Assembly (NCBI RefSeq): GCF_900240945.1
Contig: NZ_OESG01000014.1
Location: forward strand, 1,222,015 to 1,286,014
Length of the DNA stretch: 64,000 nt
Source of the DNA: Mycobacterium sp. 3519A
GTDB lineage: Bacteria; Actinomycetota; Actinomycetes; Mycobacteriales; Mycobacteriaceae
Direction: 5' to 3'
Part shown: piece after piece, positions 30,109 through 38,854 of the stretch
How the letters are laid out: each line of letters opens with the position of its first letter
Position numbering within the stretch: the stretch's first letter is position 1
Notes under the pieces: model-generated
Seen by the model: only the letters and a program-made list of their open reading frames with translations
What the model was told of the DNA's origin: nothing
Database searches by the model: none
Position numbers and translations under genes: made by a program

Positions 30109-31574
30109 TGACAGCACTACTCGTCACGCCTATCGTCGCACCGGTCATCGCGGCGATCGTGAATCTCGTTGTGGGATGGCGCCGCTGGACCGCGGCGATG
30201 ACGGTGCTGTCCGCCGTCGCGGTATTGGCGTGCGGCGCTGCCCTCGGCCCGCGCGTCGGCGCAGGCACTGTCGCGCTGGGTGGATTGCTGCGCGCTGACG
30301 CACTCACGGTGACCATGTTGATCGTCATCGGAGTGGTGGCCACCCTGGCGACCTGGGCCGGTATCGGGTATATCGACTCCGAACTCGAACACGGGCACAC
30401 CGACGCCGACGGCGCCCGGCTGTACGGCGTGCTGGTTCCGGCGTTCGTCGCCGCGATGGTTCTTGCGGTGTGCGCCAACAACATCGGAGTGATCTGGGTG
30501 GCGATCGAGGCGACGACCGTCGTCACCGCGTTCCTGGTCGGCCACCGCCGGACCAGGACCGCGCTCGAGGCGACGTGGAAGTACGTGATCATCTGTTCGG
30601 TCGGCATCGCGGTGGCGTTCCTTGGCACCGTGCTGCTGTACTTCGCGGCCCTGCACGCGGGTGCGCCGGATGCGCAGGCGCTGAACCTCGACGTGCTCGT
30701 CGCGCACGCCGCGGGCCTCGACCCGGGGGTGGCCCGACTCGCCGGTGGCCTGCTGCTGATCGGCTATGGGGCCAAGGTTGGTCTGTTCCCGTTCCACACC
30801 TGGTTGGCCGACGCGCACAGCCAGGCGCCCGCGCCGGTCTCCGCGCTGATGAGCGGGGTGCTGCTGTCGGTGGCGTTCTCGGTGCTGCTGCGCATCAAAC
30901 CGATCATCGACGCCGCCACCGGCCCCGCGTTCCTGCGCGCAGGCCTGGTTGTGCTCGGGCTGGCGACGCTGCTCGTCGCCGCGCTGATGTTGACGGTGAC
31001 GGGTGACGTCAAGCGGATGCTCGCCTACTCGTCGATGGAGAACATGGGCCTGATCGCGATCGCGGCCGCCGCGGGCACCCGGTTGGCGATCGCGGCGCTG
31101 CTGCTGCACGTGCTCGCCCACGGTGTCGGAAAGACCGTGTTGTTCCTGGCAGGCGGTCAGCTGCAGGCCGCACACGACTCCACCGCGATCGCCGACATCA
31201 CCGGCGTCGTACGTCGGTCCCGGCTGGTCGGCGGATCGTTCGCGGTCGGGCTGGTCGTCCTGCTCGGGCTGCCTCCGTTCGCGATGTTCGCCAGCGAACT
31301 GGCCATCGCGCGGTCGCTGGCCGACGCGCAGCTGGCCTGGGTGCTGGCCGCGGCGATGCTGTTGATCGCGGTCGCCTTCGCTGCGCTGGTGTGCAATTCG
31401 GGGCGCATGTTGTTGGGCGGTGCGCCGGCGGAGGCGCCTGCGATCGCGGTGCCCGCGACGGTCGCGGCGGCTTTGGTGGTCGGCATCACCGCTTCGCTGG
31501 CGCTCGGGATCACGGCCGGTCCGCTGACCGAGTTGTTCACCGCCGCTGCGGGCCAGATCGGAGTGTCGCGATGA
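30108..31574 (+). CDS. hycQ: Antiporter-like membrane subunit HycQ/HyfF (Rv0086-type)
   Basis: A 488-residue NuoN/NuoM-like subunit, equal in length to Rv0086, whose ATG overlaps the previous stop. Conserved blocks are WVAIEATTVVTAFLVG, GYGAKVGLFPFHTWLADAHSQAPAPVSALMSG and KRMLAYSSMENMGL. With HyfB it gives the complex two antiporter-like modules, more than formate hydrogenlyase of the hydrogenase-3 type, which has one. It should take part in ion pumping. Confidence 0.92.
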   Translation: MTALLVTPIVAPVIAAIVNLVVGWRRWTAAMTVLSAVAVLACGAALGPRVGAGTVALGGLLRADALTVTMLIVIGVVATLATWAGIGYIDSELEHGHTDADGARLYGVLVPAFVAAMVLAVCANNIGVIWVAIEATTVVTAFLVGHRRTRTALEATWKYVIICSVGIAVAFLGTVLLYFAALHAGAPDAQALNLDVLVAHAAGLDPGVARLAGGLLLIGYGAKVGLFPFHTWLADAHSQAPAPVSALMSGVLLSVAFSVLLRIKPIIDAATGPAFLRAGLVVLGLATLLVAALMLTVTGDVKRMLAYSSMENMGLIAIAAAAGTRLAIAALLLHVLAHGVGKTVLFLAGGQLQAAHDSTAIADITGVVRRSRLVGGSFAVGLVVLLGLPPFAMFASELAIARSLADAQLAWVLAAAMLLIAVAFAALVCNSGRMLLGGAPAEAPAIAVPATVAAALVVGITASLALGITAGPLTELFTAAAGQIGVSR

Positions 31575-33049
31575 CCGCAGATTCCGTGCTGCACCGGATA
31601 TCGCGAGATGCCTTGCCGGACAGGGCGGAAGACCTGTTGGCGGAGGGTTTTCGGCTGGCACTGGCCGCCGGCCACGACGACGGCGACCGGCTGCGGGTGG
31701 TGTACCTGTTCCTGGCCGGCCGTCCGGATCGCCGGGTCGAGCTCGAATACGTTTTGCCCGTTGACGATCCTGCGGTGCCGTCGCTGGCATACATGTCGTT
31801 CCCGGCGAGCCGGTTCGAACGCGAGATGGCCGATCTGTACGGCATCCGGCCGGCCGGTCATCCGCGGCCGCGGCGGCTGGTCCGGCATGCGCACTGGCCT
31901 GGCGACTGGTATCCCATGCGTGAAGGTGCAGGGCCCCCACCGGAATTCGAGACGACCGGCCGGTTCCCGTTCGTCACCGTGGAGGGGACCGGGGTATACG
32001 AGATCCCGGTCGGCCCGGTGCACGCAGGTCTGATCGAGCCGGGCCACTTCCGGTTCTCCGTCGTCGGCGAGACGGTGCTTCGGCTCAAGGCCCGGTTGTG
32101 GTTCGTTCACCGGGGAATCGAGAAGGTGTTCCACGGCAGGACCGCGACCGACGCGACGGCGCTGGCGGAGCGCGTGAGTGGAGACACGGCGGTCGGGCAT
32201 GCGGTCGCGCACAGCCTGGCCGTCGAGGATGCGCTCGGGGCTGCGGTGCCCGAGGCGGTCCACCTGCTGCGGGCGCAGCTCGTCGAGCTCGAGCGGCTGT
32301 ACAACCTCGCGGCCGATCTCGGCGCGCTCGCCAACGACGTCGGATTCTCCCTGGCGAATTCGCACTGCCTGCGCATCCGGGAGCGGCTGCTGCGGCTCAA
32401 CGCGGAAGTGACCGGCCATCGGCTGCTGCGCGGCGCGGTCGGCCCCGGCCGGGTGGCGTTGCGGGGCCTTCCCGATCCCGCCGAGCTGCGGTCGATCGGC
32501 GCCGATGTGGCCGAGGTCGCCGCGTTGACGCTGGCGAACAGCGTGGTCCACGATCGGTTCGCGGGGACGTCGATCCTGACGCCCGACGATGCGCGGGCGA
32601 TGGGCTGTCTTGGCTATGTTGCGCGTGCCAGCGGCATCCGCACCGACGCCCGCGTTGATCATCCGACGGTCGCACTGCCCGTCACGGAGTCGGGCGCCGA
32701 CGACGGTGACGTGCTGGCCCGCTACACCGTGCGGCGCGACGAGTTCGCGACGTCGGTGCAGCTGCTCTGCGATCTGATCGAAACACACACCGGCCCAATC
32801 GAATACGAGACCACGTTGCCTGCCAACCGCGGGCGCAGCAGCGGTGTGGGCATCGTCGAGGGCTGGCGCGGCACCATCGTGCACCGAGTGGAGATCGGCG
32901 GTGACGGCCGCATCACGCGTGCCAAGATCGTCGACCCGTCCTGGTTCAACTGGCCGGCGTTACCCGTCGCGATGGAGGACACGATCGTCCCGGACTTCCC
33001 GCTGACGAACAAGAGCTTCAATCTGTCGTACGCAGGTAACGATCTCTGA
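31571..33049 (+). CDS. hycE: Large subunit HycE-like without Ni-Fe ligands (Rv0087-type)
   Basis: A 492-residue fusion of an N-terminal NuoC-like domain (about 1-130, with FEREMADLYGIRPAGHP) and a C-terminal NuoD/hydrogenase-large-subunit-like domain. In true [NiFe] hydrogenases four cysteines (RxCxxC and DPCxxC) bind nickel. Here the first site reads AERVSGDTAVGH (residues 199-210) and the second DPSWFNWPAL (455-464). No CxxC occurs anywhere. The protein therefore cannot hold a NiFe centre and is not a hydrogenase despite its traditional name. It resembles energy-converting hydrogenase-related (Ehr) large subunits, whose electron partner is unknown. Confidence 0.92.
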   Translation: MTADSVLHRISRDALPDRAEDLLAEGFRLALAAGHDDGDRLRVVYLFLAGRPDRRVELEYVLPVDDPAVPSLAYMSFPASRFEREMADLYGIRPAGHPRPRRLVRHAHWPGDWYPMREGAGPPPEFETTGRFPFVTVEGTGVYEIPVGPVHAGLIEPGHFRFSVVGETVLRLKARLWFVHRGIEKVFHGRTATDATALAERVSGDTAVGHAVAHSLAVEDALGAAVPEAVHLLRAQLVELERLYNLAADLGALANDVGFSLANSHCLRIRERLLRLNAEVTGHRLLRGAVGPGRVALRGLPDPAELRSIGADVAEVAALTLANSVVHDRFAGTSILTPDDARAMGCLGYVARASGIRTDARVDHPTVALPVTESGADDGDVLARYTVRRDEFATSVQLLCDLIETHTGPIEYETTLPANRGRSSGVGIVEGWRGTIVHRVEIGGDGRITRAKIVDPSWFNWPALPVAMEDTIVPDFPLTNKSFNLSYAGNDL

Positions 33050-33085
33050 CGATGAGTTCTGTCGGCGACGCAGGTCTGTATCGAC

Positions 33086-33652
33086 ATGATCGACTTGACT
33101 CCGGCGTGCCAACGCACCGCCGACCTCTTGACCAACATCACTGACCAGCAGCTGGCCGGCAACACGCCGTGCGAGAAGCTCACGCTCCAGAATCTCGTGG
33201 GACATATCGGCGGGCTCGCGCTCGCCTTCACGGCGGCCGCGCGCAAGGACTTCGGCCCGCTGACGGACACGCCACCCGTCGAGGGCGCGCCGCTGGACGA
33301 CGACTGGCGTACCGCCTATCCCCAGCGACTTGCGGAGCTGGCGCGGGCATGGCGGGAACCGACGGCCTGGGAGGGCATGTCACGTGCCGGCGGTGTCGAC
33401 TTTCCCGGCGAGGTGGGAGGCATGATCGCGCTGACCGAGGTGGTCGTCCACGGCTGGGACGTCGCGGCGGCAACCGGACAGGACTATGACGTCGACCCGG
33501 CGACGTTGGCCGCGGTGCTGCCGCACGTGACGGCGATCGCCGCCGAAGGGCCAACCGAGGGACTCTTCGGGCCCGCCGTGCCGATCGCCGACGATGCGCC
33601 TGCCCTGGATCGGGTCATTGCGCTGAGCGGACGCGACCCAAGGCGGCGCTAG
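33086..33652 (+). CDS. TIGR03086-type/DinB-like metal-binding protein
   Basis: A 188-residue protein of the mycothiol-dependent maleylpyruvate isomerase-like (DinB fold) superfamily. The pattern is an N-terminal helix (DLTPACQRTADLLTNI), CEKLTLQNLVGHIGG with one metal His, and EVVVHGWDVAAATGQ with a second. Such proteins bind a divalent metal and may use mycothiol. The specific reaction is unknown. It starts 37 bp after the hycE-like gene and may be cotranscribed, but nothing links its role to that complex. Confidence 0.8.
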   Translation: MIDLTPACQRTADLLTNITDQQLAGNTPCEKLTLQNLVGHIGGLALAFTAAARKDFGPLTDTPPVEGAPLDDDWRTAYPQRLAELARAWREPTAWEGMSRAGGVDFPGEVGGMIALTEVVVHGWDVAAATGQDYDVDPATLAAVLPHVTAIAAEGPTEGLFGPAVPIADDAPALDRVIALSGRDPRRR

Positions 33653-33667
33653 CGGCACACTGGTGAA

Positions 33668-34672
33668 ATGGACCCGGTACTCGCATTGCGCCAGATCGCG
33701 TACTACAAGGACCGGGCGCGCGAAGACCCTCGCCGTGTGATGGCCTACCGCAAGGCCGCCGACATCGTCGAGGGCCTCTCGGATGCCGAGCGGGAGCGGC
33801 ACGGCGCCGCCAACAGCTGGCAGTCGTTGCCGGGCATCGGGCCGAAGACCGCGAAGGTCATCGCCCAGGCCTGGGCGGGCGGCGAACCCGACGCGCTCGT
33901 CGAATTACGAGCGACGGCAGCAGATCTCGGTGGCGGGGACATCCGTGCGGCGCTCAAGGGTGACCTACACGTGCATTCCAACTGGTCGGACGGATCGGCG
34001 CCGATCGACGAGATGATGCTGGCCGCAAGACAATTGGGCCACGAGTACTGCGCGCTGACGGACCACTCGCCGCGGCTGCGGGTCGCCAACGGCCTGTCAC
34101 CGGACCGGCTGCGCAAGCAACTGGACGTCATCGAGGAATTACGCGAGGCCGTCGCCCCGATGCGGATTCTGACCGGCATCGAGGTGGACATCCTGGAGGA
34201 CGGGTCGCTGGATCAGGAACCCGAGCTGCTCGAGCGGCTCGACGTGGTGGTGGCAAGCGTGCATTCCAAGCTGTCGATGGATGCGCCGTCGATGACACGA
34301 CGAATGATAAAGGCGGTCACCAATCCTCATACCGATGTGCTCGGGCACTGCACCGGTCGACTCGTCACCGGCGGCCGCGGGATGCGGCCAGAATCGAAGT
34401 TCGACGCCGAGAAAGTCTTCACCGCGTGTCGTGATCACGGGACGGCCGTGGAGATCAATTCGCGTCCGGAGCGGCGGGATCCACCCACGCGCCTGCTGAA
34501 GCTGGCGCTGGACATCGGCTGCCTGTTCTCTATCGACACCGACTCGCATGCGCCGGGGCAGTTGGAGTTTCTCGGCTACGGTGCGCAGCGCGCGGTGGAC
34601 AACGATGTCCCTGTCGAACGGATCGTCAACACGTGGTCGGCCGACAAGCTGCTGGAGTGGGCGAGTTCCTAG
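33668..34672 (+). CDS. PHP-domain phosphoesterase with PolX-like N-terminus
   Basis: A 334-residue protein. Residues 1-75 carry the helix-hairpin-helix SLPGIGPKTAKVIAQ typical of the DNA-binding 8-kDa region of family X polymerases. Residues 95-334 are a PHP phosphoesterase: DLHVHSNWSDG gives the first metal histidines, then ALTDHS, GIEVDIL, ASVHS and the late DTDSHAPGQL. The nucleotidyltransferase palm of PolX is missing, so it cannot polymerise. It could trim or repair DNA ends, or hydrolyse a small phosphoester. Confidence 0.87.
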   Translation: MDPVLALRQIAYYKDRAREDPRRVMAYRKAADIVEGLSDAERERHGAANSWQSLPGIGPKTAKVIAQAWAGGEPDALVELRATAADLGGGDIRAALKGDLHVHSNWSDGSAPIDEMMLAARQLGHEYCALTDHSPRLRVANGLSPDRLRKQLDVIEELREAVAPMRILTGIEVDILEDGSLDQEPELLERLDVVVASVHSKLSMDAPSMTRRMIKAVTNPHTDVLGHCTGRLVTGGRGMRPESKFDAEKVFTACRDHGTAVEINSRPERRDPPTRLLKLALDIGCLFSIDTDSHAPGQLEFLGYGAQRAVDNDVPVERIVNTWSADKLLEWASS

Positions 34673-34735
34673 GCTGTGGTGAATCGCGGCGAACGGGGTA
34701 CCCGCCTTTGCATCACTTGGGATGAAGGAGGCGAT

Positions 34736-34933
34736 GTGAACCCCGAGCAACTGGCGCTGCGTGCGGCGGAGGTCGCGACCGCGGGCGCCAAGGCGGCGGG
34801 CCGAATCGTGCGGCGCGTTCGTGAGGTCGTCCAGCAGGCCGCCGATCGTGTCGGACTGCCGCTACCCGGCCAAGAGGACTCTGGCAGCAGTGCGTCTGCG
34901 CCTGCGAAGAAGCGGCCAGGTAAAGCGGACTGA
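34736..34933 (+). CDS. Small basic Ala-rich protein, unknown
   Basis: A 65-residue protein. The frame is open from 34676, but GTG 34736 has a near-perfect Shine-Dalgarno (AAGGAGG at 34725-34731), which decides the start. The product is an amphipathic helix rich in Ala, Arg and Val (AAGRIVRRVREVVQQAADRV) with a disordered Ser/Pro/Lys tail. It ends immediately before the convergent dinB stop. No family recognised. Confidence 0.65.
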   Translation: MNPEQLALRAAEVATAGAKAAGRIVRRVREVVQQAADRVGLPLPGQEDSGSSASAPAKKRPGKAD

Positions 34934-36133
34934 TCAATCGGGTAGGTGCGGCATCTCCAATCCGGGGTCACGCCCGAGCAGGACGCCGCGCGTCAACGCA
35001 GCGTTTCCGTAACGCTGCCGCACCTTGTCGACCGCCTCATCGATAGCGACGGTGTCGGCGACTTCCTCGAAAGGCAACTCCAACTGCTGGGCGCCCTGCC
35101 GGTCGATGTTCGAGACGGCGAAGCCGACCAGCGTCAGACCGCGCTCGGCGATCAGCGGCGCCGCCGCTGCCACCAGACCGCGCGCCGTCTCGAGGACAAC
35201 CTCCGTCGACGCGGTGGCCCTTGGCATCGTGTGCGATCGGGTGGCGCGGCCGAAATCATCAAACCGCAACCGCAGCACCACAGTTCGGCCGGTACGCCCC
35301 GCGTTGCGCATTCTCCGGGTGATCCGATCGATCAGATTGACGACGACCGCGTCGATCTCCGCTGGCGTCATGGTGTTACCCGCTCGGCCCAGTGCCCGCT
35401 GAGCCCCGACCGACCTGCGCCGCACACCGGTGACGACGCGACGCCGATCGATGTTGCGGGACAACGCGAACAGCTGCCTGCCCATCGCACCGCCGACCAT
35501 CGACCCGAGCGTCGACTCGCTCAGTTCGGCCACATCGGCGACGGTCTCGATGCCGTGCGTCCGCAACTTCTCCGCCGTCTTGACGCCGACGCCCCAGAGG
35601 CGGCGCACCGGAAGCGGATGCAGGAACACGAGTTCACGGTCGGGCGGCACCAGCAGCAGACCGTCGGGCTTGGCTTCTTGGCTGGCGACTTTGGCCAGGA
35701 ACTTGGTGCGCGCGATGCCGACCGTGATCGGCAACCCGACCTGGTCGCGCACCTGCGCGCGCAGTCGGGCGCCGATCTCGACCGGTGTGCCCGACACGCG
35801 CCACAGCCCGGACACGTCGAGGAACGCCTCGTCCACCGACAGCGGTTCGACCACGGGCGAGGTGTCGCGGAACACCTCGAACACCGCGTCGCTGGCCTCC
35901 GAATAGGCCTTCATCCGCGGCGGCACCACGATCGCGTGCGGGCACAGCGCGCGAGCGTGACGACCACCCATCGCGGTGCGCACCCCGTACGCCTTGGCCT
36001 CGTAGCTGGCGGCGAGCACCACGCCGCCGCCGACGATCACTGGTTTACCGCGCAGCGCCGGGTCGTCCCGTTGCTCGACCGATGCGTAGAACGAGTCGAG
36101 ATCGGCGTGCAGGATGGTGGCCGAACCGGGCAC
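34934..36133 (-). CDS. dinB: DNA polymerase IV (Y-family, DinB)
   Basis: A 399-residue translesion polymerase starting at GTG 36133. The catalytic carboxylates lie in LHADLDSFYASVE and PLSVDEAFLDVSG. The helix-hairpin-helix thumb (LWGVGVKTAEKLRTHGI) and little-finger domain follow. Near the C-terminus QLELPF resembles a beta-clamp-binding motif, a feature that separates clamp-binding DinB from the paralogue lacking it. It copies past damaged bases. No LexA box is evident in the short gap to the ethR stop. Confidence 0.93.
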   Translation of the reverse strand: MPGSATILHADLDSFYASVEQRDDPALRGKPVIVGGGVVLAASYEAKAYGVRTAMGGRHARALCPHAIVVPPRMKAYSEASDAVFEVFRDTSPVVEPLSVDEAFLDVSGLWRVSGTPVEIGARLRAQVRDQVGLPITVGIARTKFLAKVASQEAKPDGLLLVPPDRELVFLHPLPVRRLWGVGVKTAEKLRTHGIETVADVAELSESTLGSMVGGAMGRQLFALSRNIDRRRVVTGVRRRSVGAQRALGRAGNTMTPAEIDAVVVNLIDRITRRMRNAGRTGRTVVLRLRFDDFGRATRSHTMPRATASTEVVLETARGLVAAAAPLIAERGLTLVGFAVSNIDRQGAQQLELPFEEVADTVAIDEAVDKVRQRYGNAALTRGVLLGRDPGLEMPHLPD

Positions 36134-36163
36134 GAACGTATGTTCGCATCTGCTGCCGACAGA

Positions 36164-36805
36164 TCAGGGCGTGCGGCCGTAGATGCTGGTGATCCAGATG
36201 TGTGCCAGGGTGTCGAGCGCCGCATCCTCGGCGATGGCCGGTGTCTGGCCCGTATACGAGGCGAACATCGTGCGCTCGTTCATCAGGTTCAACGCCGCCG
36301 CGAGGTCTTGCGCGGGCACCGTCTCCGGTGCTGCGCCACGGGCGCGTTCCGCGGTGATGACGGTGGCGGTGCGGTCCACCCAGTTCTGCATGAACCGCGA
36401 CCACATCTCCCGGATCTCGGCATTTGTCGACGTCGCCGCGACACCCGCGAGCACGACGGGTAGGTGAGCGCGAAGCGGCTCGAAAAAGCCGAAGATGCCG
36501 GATCGCCAGGCCGTCGTGGGGTCGACGCTGTAATCGGTGACGTCGCCACCGAATGCGGCGTCGGCTTCGGCGAGCACCCGCTCGAACACCGTCAGCAGCA
36601 CGGCGTCCTTGGAGGAGAAGTAGAAGTAGAACGTCGGACGGGAGATCCCGGCGCCTTTCGCCAGGTCATCGACCGAGATGTCGGAGAAGGCGCGATCCTC
36701 CAACAGCCGTTCCAGCGTTGACAGAATCGCCAGCTCACGATCGTCGCCGGAGGGCCGGGTGGCCCGGCGGGCACGCCCGGTGCGGGGCTGGCTGGCGGTC
36801 GTCAC
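36164..36805 (-). CDS. ethR: EthR, TetR-family repressor of ethA
   Basis: A 213-residue repressor. The N-terminal region RPSGDDRELAILSTLERLLED followed by ISVDDLAKGAGISRPTFYFYF is nearly the same as M. tuberculosis EthR in my memory. The C-terminus (ALNLMNERTMFASYTG, LAHIWITSIYG) also fits. It binds cooperatively in the ethA-ethR gap and represses the divergent Baeyer-Villiger monooxygenase EthA. Two operator-like repeats are visible there. In M. tuberculosis it limits activation of the drug ethionamide. Confidence 0.95.
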   Translation of the reverse strand: MTTASQPRTGRARRATRPSGDDRELAILSTLERLLEDRAFSDISVDDLAKGAGISRPTFYFYFSSKDAVLLTVFERVLAEADAAFGGDVTDYSVDPTTAWRSGIFGFFEPLRAHLPVVLAGVAATSTNAEIREMWSRFMQNWVDRTATVITAERARGAAPETVPAQDLAAALNLMNERTMFASYTGQTPAIAEDAALDTLAHIWITSIYGRTP

Positions 36806-36835
36806 AACACTTCACTCTACGCCATGTCGAATTTT

Positions 36836-36870
36836 TCAACACACTGTTGACTGACTCGACACGGTGTTGA
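36836..36870. promoter_or_regulatory. Tandem EthR operator elements
   Basis: Two 15-bp inverted repeats: TCAACA-CAC-TGTTGA at 36836-36850 and TCGACA-CGG-TGTTGA at 36856-36870. Their starts are exactly 20 bp apart, about two helical turns, so bound dimers would lie on the same DNA face. This suits the cooperative multimer binding known for EthR. They lie in the 77-bp gap of the divergent pair, ending 12 bases before the ethA ATG. Confidence 0.75.
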
Positions 36871-36882
36871 TAGCTTTACATC

Positions 36883-38358
36883 ATGACCGAATTTGTCGAC
36901 GTCGTCATCGTCGGAGCCGGTATCTCCGGCATCAGCGCCGCCTGGCACCTGCAGGACCGCTGCCCCGATAAGAGCTACGTGATCCTGGAGCGTCGCGAGA
37001 ACCTCGGCGGCACCTGGGACCTGTTCAAGTACCCGGGCATCCGCTCGGACTCCGACATGTTCACCCTGGGCTTCCGCTTCAAGCCGTGGACGTCGGAGAA
37101 GGCGATCGCCGACGGCCCGTCGATCATGGCGTACCTCAAGGAGACGGTCGCCGAGTACGGCATCGACAAGCACATCCGCTACGGCCACAAGGTCGCAGGC
37201 GCCAACTGGTCCGACGCCGAGAACCGCTGGACCCTGCGCGTCGAACGCGACGGCGAGCAAGTCGAGATCAAGGCGTCGTTCCTGTTCGCCTGCAGCGGCT
37301 ATTACAACTACGACCAGGGCTATTCGCCGGAGTTCGCCGGTGCCGAGGACTTCGCCGGCACGATCATCCATCCGCAGCACTGGCCGGAAGAGTTGGACTA
37401 CACCGGTAAGAAGATCGTGGTGATCGGCAGCGGTGCGACCGCGGTGACTCTGATTCCTGCGCTTGCCAATTCGGGTGCGGGGCACGTCACGATGCTGCAG
37501 CGGTCGCCGACGTACATCGGTGCGCTGCCCGACGTCGACCCGTTCACGGTGCGGATGAACAAGACGCTGCCCGCGAAGGCCGCATACGTGGTGAATCGGT
37601 GGAAGAGCATTCTGTTCCAGTCGGCCCAGTACCGGATCGCCAGGCGGTTCCCGAAGTTCTTCCGCAAGCAGTTGATGACGATGGCGGCCAGGCGGCTGCC
37701 GGAAGGCTACGACGTCGACAAGCACTTCGGTCCGCGCTACAACCCGTGGGATGAGCGACTGTGCCTGGCGCCCAACGGGGATCTGTTCAAGACGATCCGG
37801 TCCGGCAAGGCCGACGTCGTCACCGACAAGATCGAGCGGTTCACCAAGACCGGCATCACGCTGGCCTCCGGCGAGGAGCTGCAGGCTGACATCATCGTCA
37901 CCGCAACTGGTTTGAATCTGCAGCTGTTCGGCGGCGCCGCGATTTCACGCAACGGCGTGCCGGTCGAGTTGAACGACACCATGGCGTACAAGGGCATGAT
38001 GCTGACCGGCATGCCGAACATGGCGTTCACCATCGGCTACACCAACGCGTCGTGGACGCTGAAGGCCGACCTGGTGTCGGAGTTCGTCTGCCGCGTGCTG
38101 AACTACATGGACGCCAACGGCTTCGACACCGTCGAGCCGCAGCATCCGGGCAACTCGGTCGACGAGCGTCCGCTGATGGACTTCACCCCGGGCTATGTGT
38201 TGCGTGCACTCGACTACCTGCCGAAGGCGGGTCACGTCGCGCCGTGGCGGCTCAAGCAGAACTATCTGCTGGACCTGCGCCTGATCCGGCGCGGCAAGGT
38301 CGACGACGAGGCGCTGGCGTTCACGAAACACCGCGCAGTCGAGGCAGTCTCGGCCTAA
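36883..38358 (+). CDS. ethA: EthA, Baeyer-Villiger FAD monooxygenase
   Basis: A 491-residue flavin monooxygenase. It has the FAD motif VVIVGAGISGISAAWHL at residue 7, the Baeyer-Villiger fingerprint FAGTIIHPQHWP, and the NADPH motif VVIGSGATAVTL. The overall sequence is close to M. tuberculosis EthA, which oxygenates ketones and also activates thioamide drugs. It is controlled by the adjacent EthR. The next gene, rraA, is convergent with a 16-bp gap. Confidence 0.96.
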   Translation: MTEFVDVVIVGAGISGISAAWHLQDRCPDKSYVILERRENLGGTWDLFKYPGIRSDSDMFTLGFRFKPWTSEKAIADGPSIMAYLKETVAEYGIDKHIRYGHKVAGANWSDAENRWTLRVERDGEQVEIKASFLFACSGYYNYDQGYSPEFAGAEDFAGTIIHPQHWPEELDYTGKKIVVIGSGATAVTLIPALANSGAGHVTMLQRSPTYIGALPDVDPFTVRMNKTLPAKAAYVVNRWKSILFQSAQYRIARRFPKFFRKQLMTMAARRLPEGYDVDKHFGPRYNPWDERLCLAPNGDLFKTIRSGKADVVTDKIERFTKTGITLASGEELQADIIVTATGLNLQLFGGAAISRNGVPVELNDTMAYKGMMLTGMPNMAFTIGYTNASWTLKADLVSEFVCRVLNYMDANGFDTVEPQHPGNSVDERPLMDFTPGYVLRALDYLPKAGHVAPWRLKQNYLLDLRLIRRGKVDDEALAFTKHRAVEAVSA

Positions 38359-38374
38359 GGCCTTCGACGCTCGG

Positions 38375-38854
38375 CTACGGGGTGACCACGACGATGCCGT
38401 CGTCGTCGCTGTAGGCGATGTCGCCTGGGGCGAACAGCACGCCGCCGAACTCGACCTTGACGTCGCGTTGGCCTTCGCCGGCCTTGGCGCTCTTGCGTGG
38501 ATTGGTGCCCAGCGCCTTGATGCCGATGTCGAGCGTGCGCAAGGTGGCGGCATCACGCACGGCGCCGTTGATGATCACCCCGGCCCAGCCGTTGTCGACG
38601 CCGAGTCCGGCGATCAGGTCACCGACGAGCGCGCTGTGCAGTGACCCGTCGCCGTCGATGACCAGCACCCCGCCGTTGCCCGGCTCGGACAGCACCGACT
38701 TCAGCAGCGCGTTGTCCTGAAAGCACCGCACGGTGGTGATCGGCCCGGCGAACTGTGAGCGGCCGCCGTACTGGTTGAACTGGAGGTCGCAGCTGCGCAC
38801 GTCGGGGCCGATCTCGTCGACGAGGTCAGCGGTGGCGCGTGGTTCGATGGTCAC
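38375..38854 (-). CDS. rraA: RraA-family protein (Rv3853-type)
   Basis: A 159-residue RraA-like protein, once annotated menG. Family blocks are [38 protein letters not shown] and [15 protein letters not shown]. Members either inhibit RNase E or act as oxaloacetate decarboxylase/aldolase; the GxxxxxxxxGxxGxVxxGxxRD region that binds metal and substrate is intact. The GTG start overlaps the stop of the large STAND/cyclase gene (GTGA), so the two are translationally coupled here. Confidence 0.92.
   Translation of the reverse strand: MTIEPRATADLVDEIGPDVRSCDLQFNQYGGRSQFAGPITTVRCFQDNALLKSVLSEPGNGGVLVIDGDGSLHSALVGDLIAGLGVDNGWAGVIINGAVRDAATLRTLDIGIKALGTNPRKSAKAGEGQRDVKVEFGGVLFAPGDIAYSDDDGIVVVTP

Noticed and set aside
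31571..33049. Annotation as formate hydrogenlyase/[NiFe] hydrogenase large subunit
   Set aside because: No nickel-binding cysteines are present, and no formate dehydrogenase or maturation genes accompany it.
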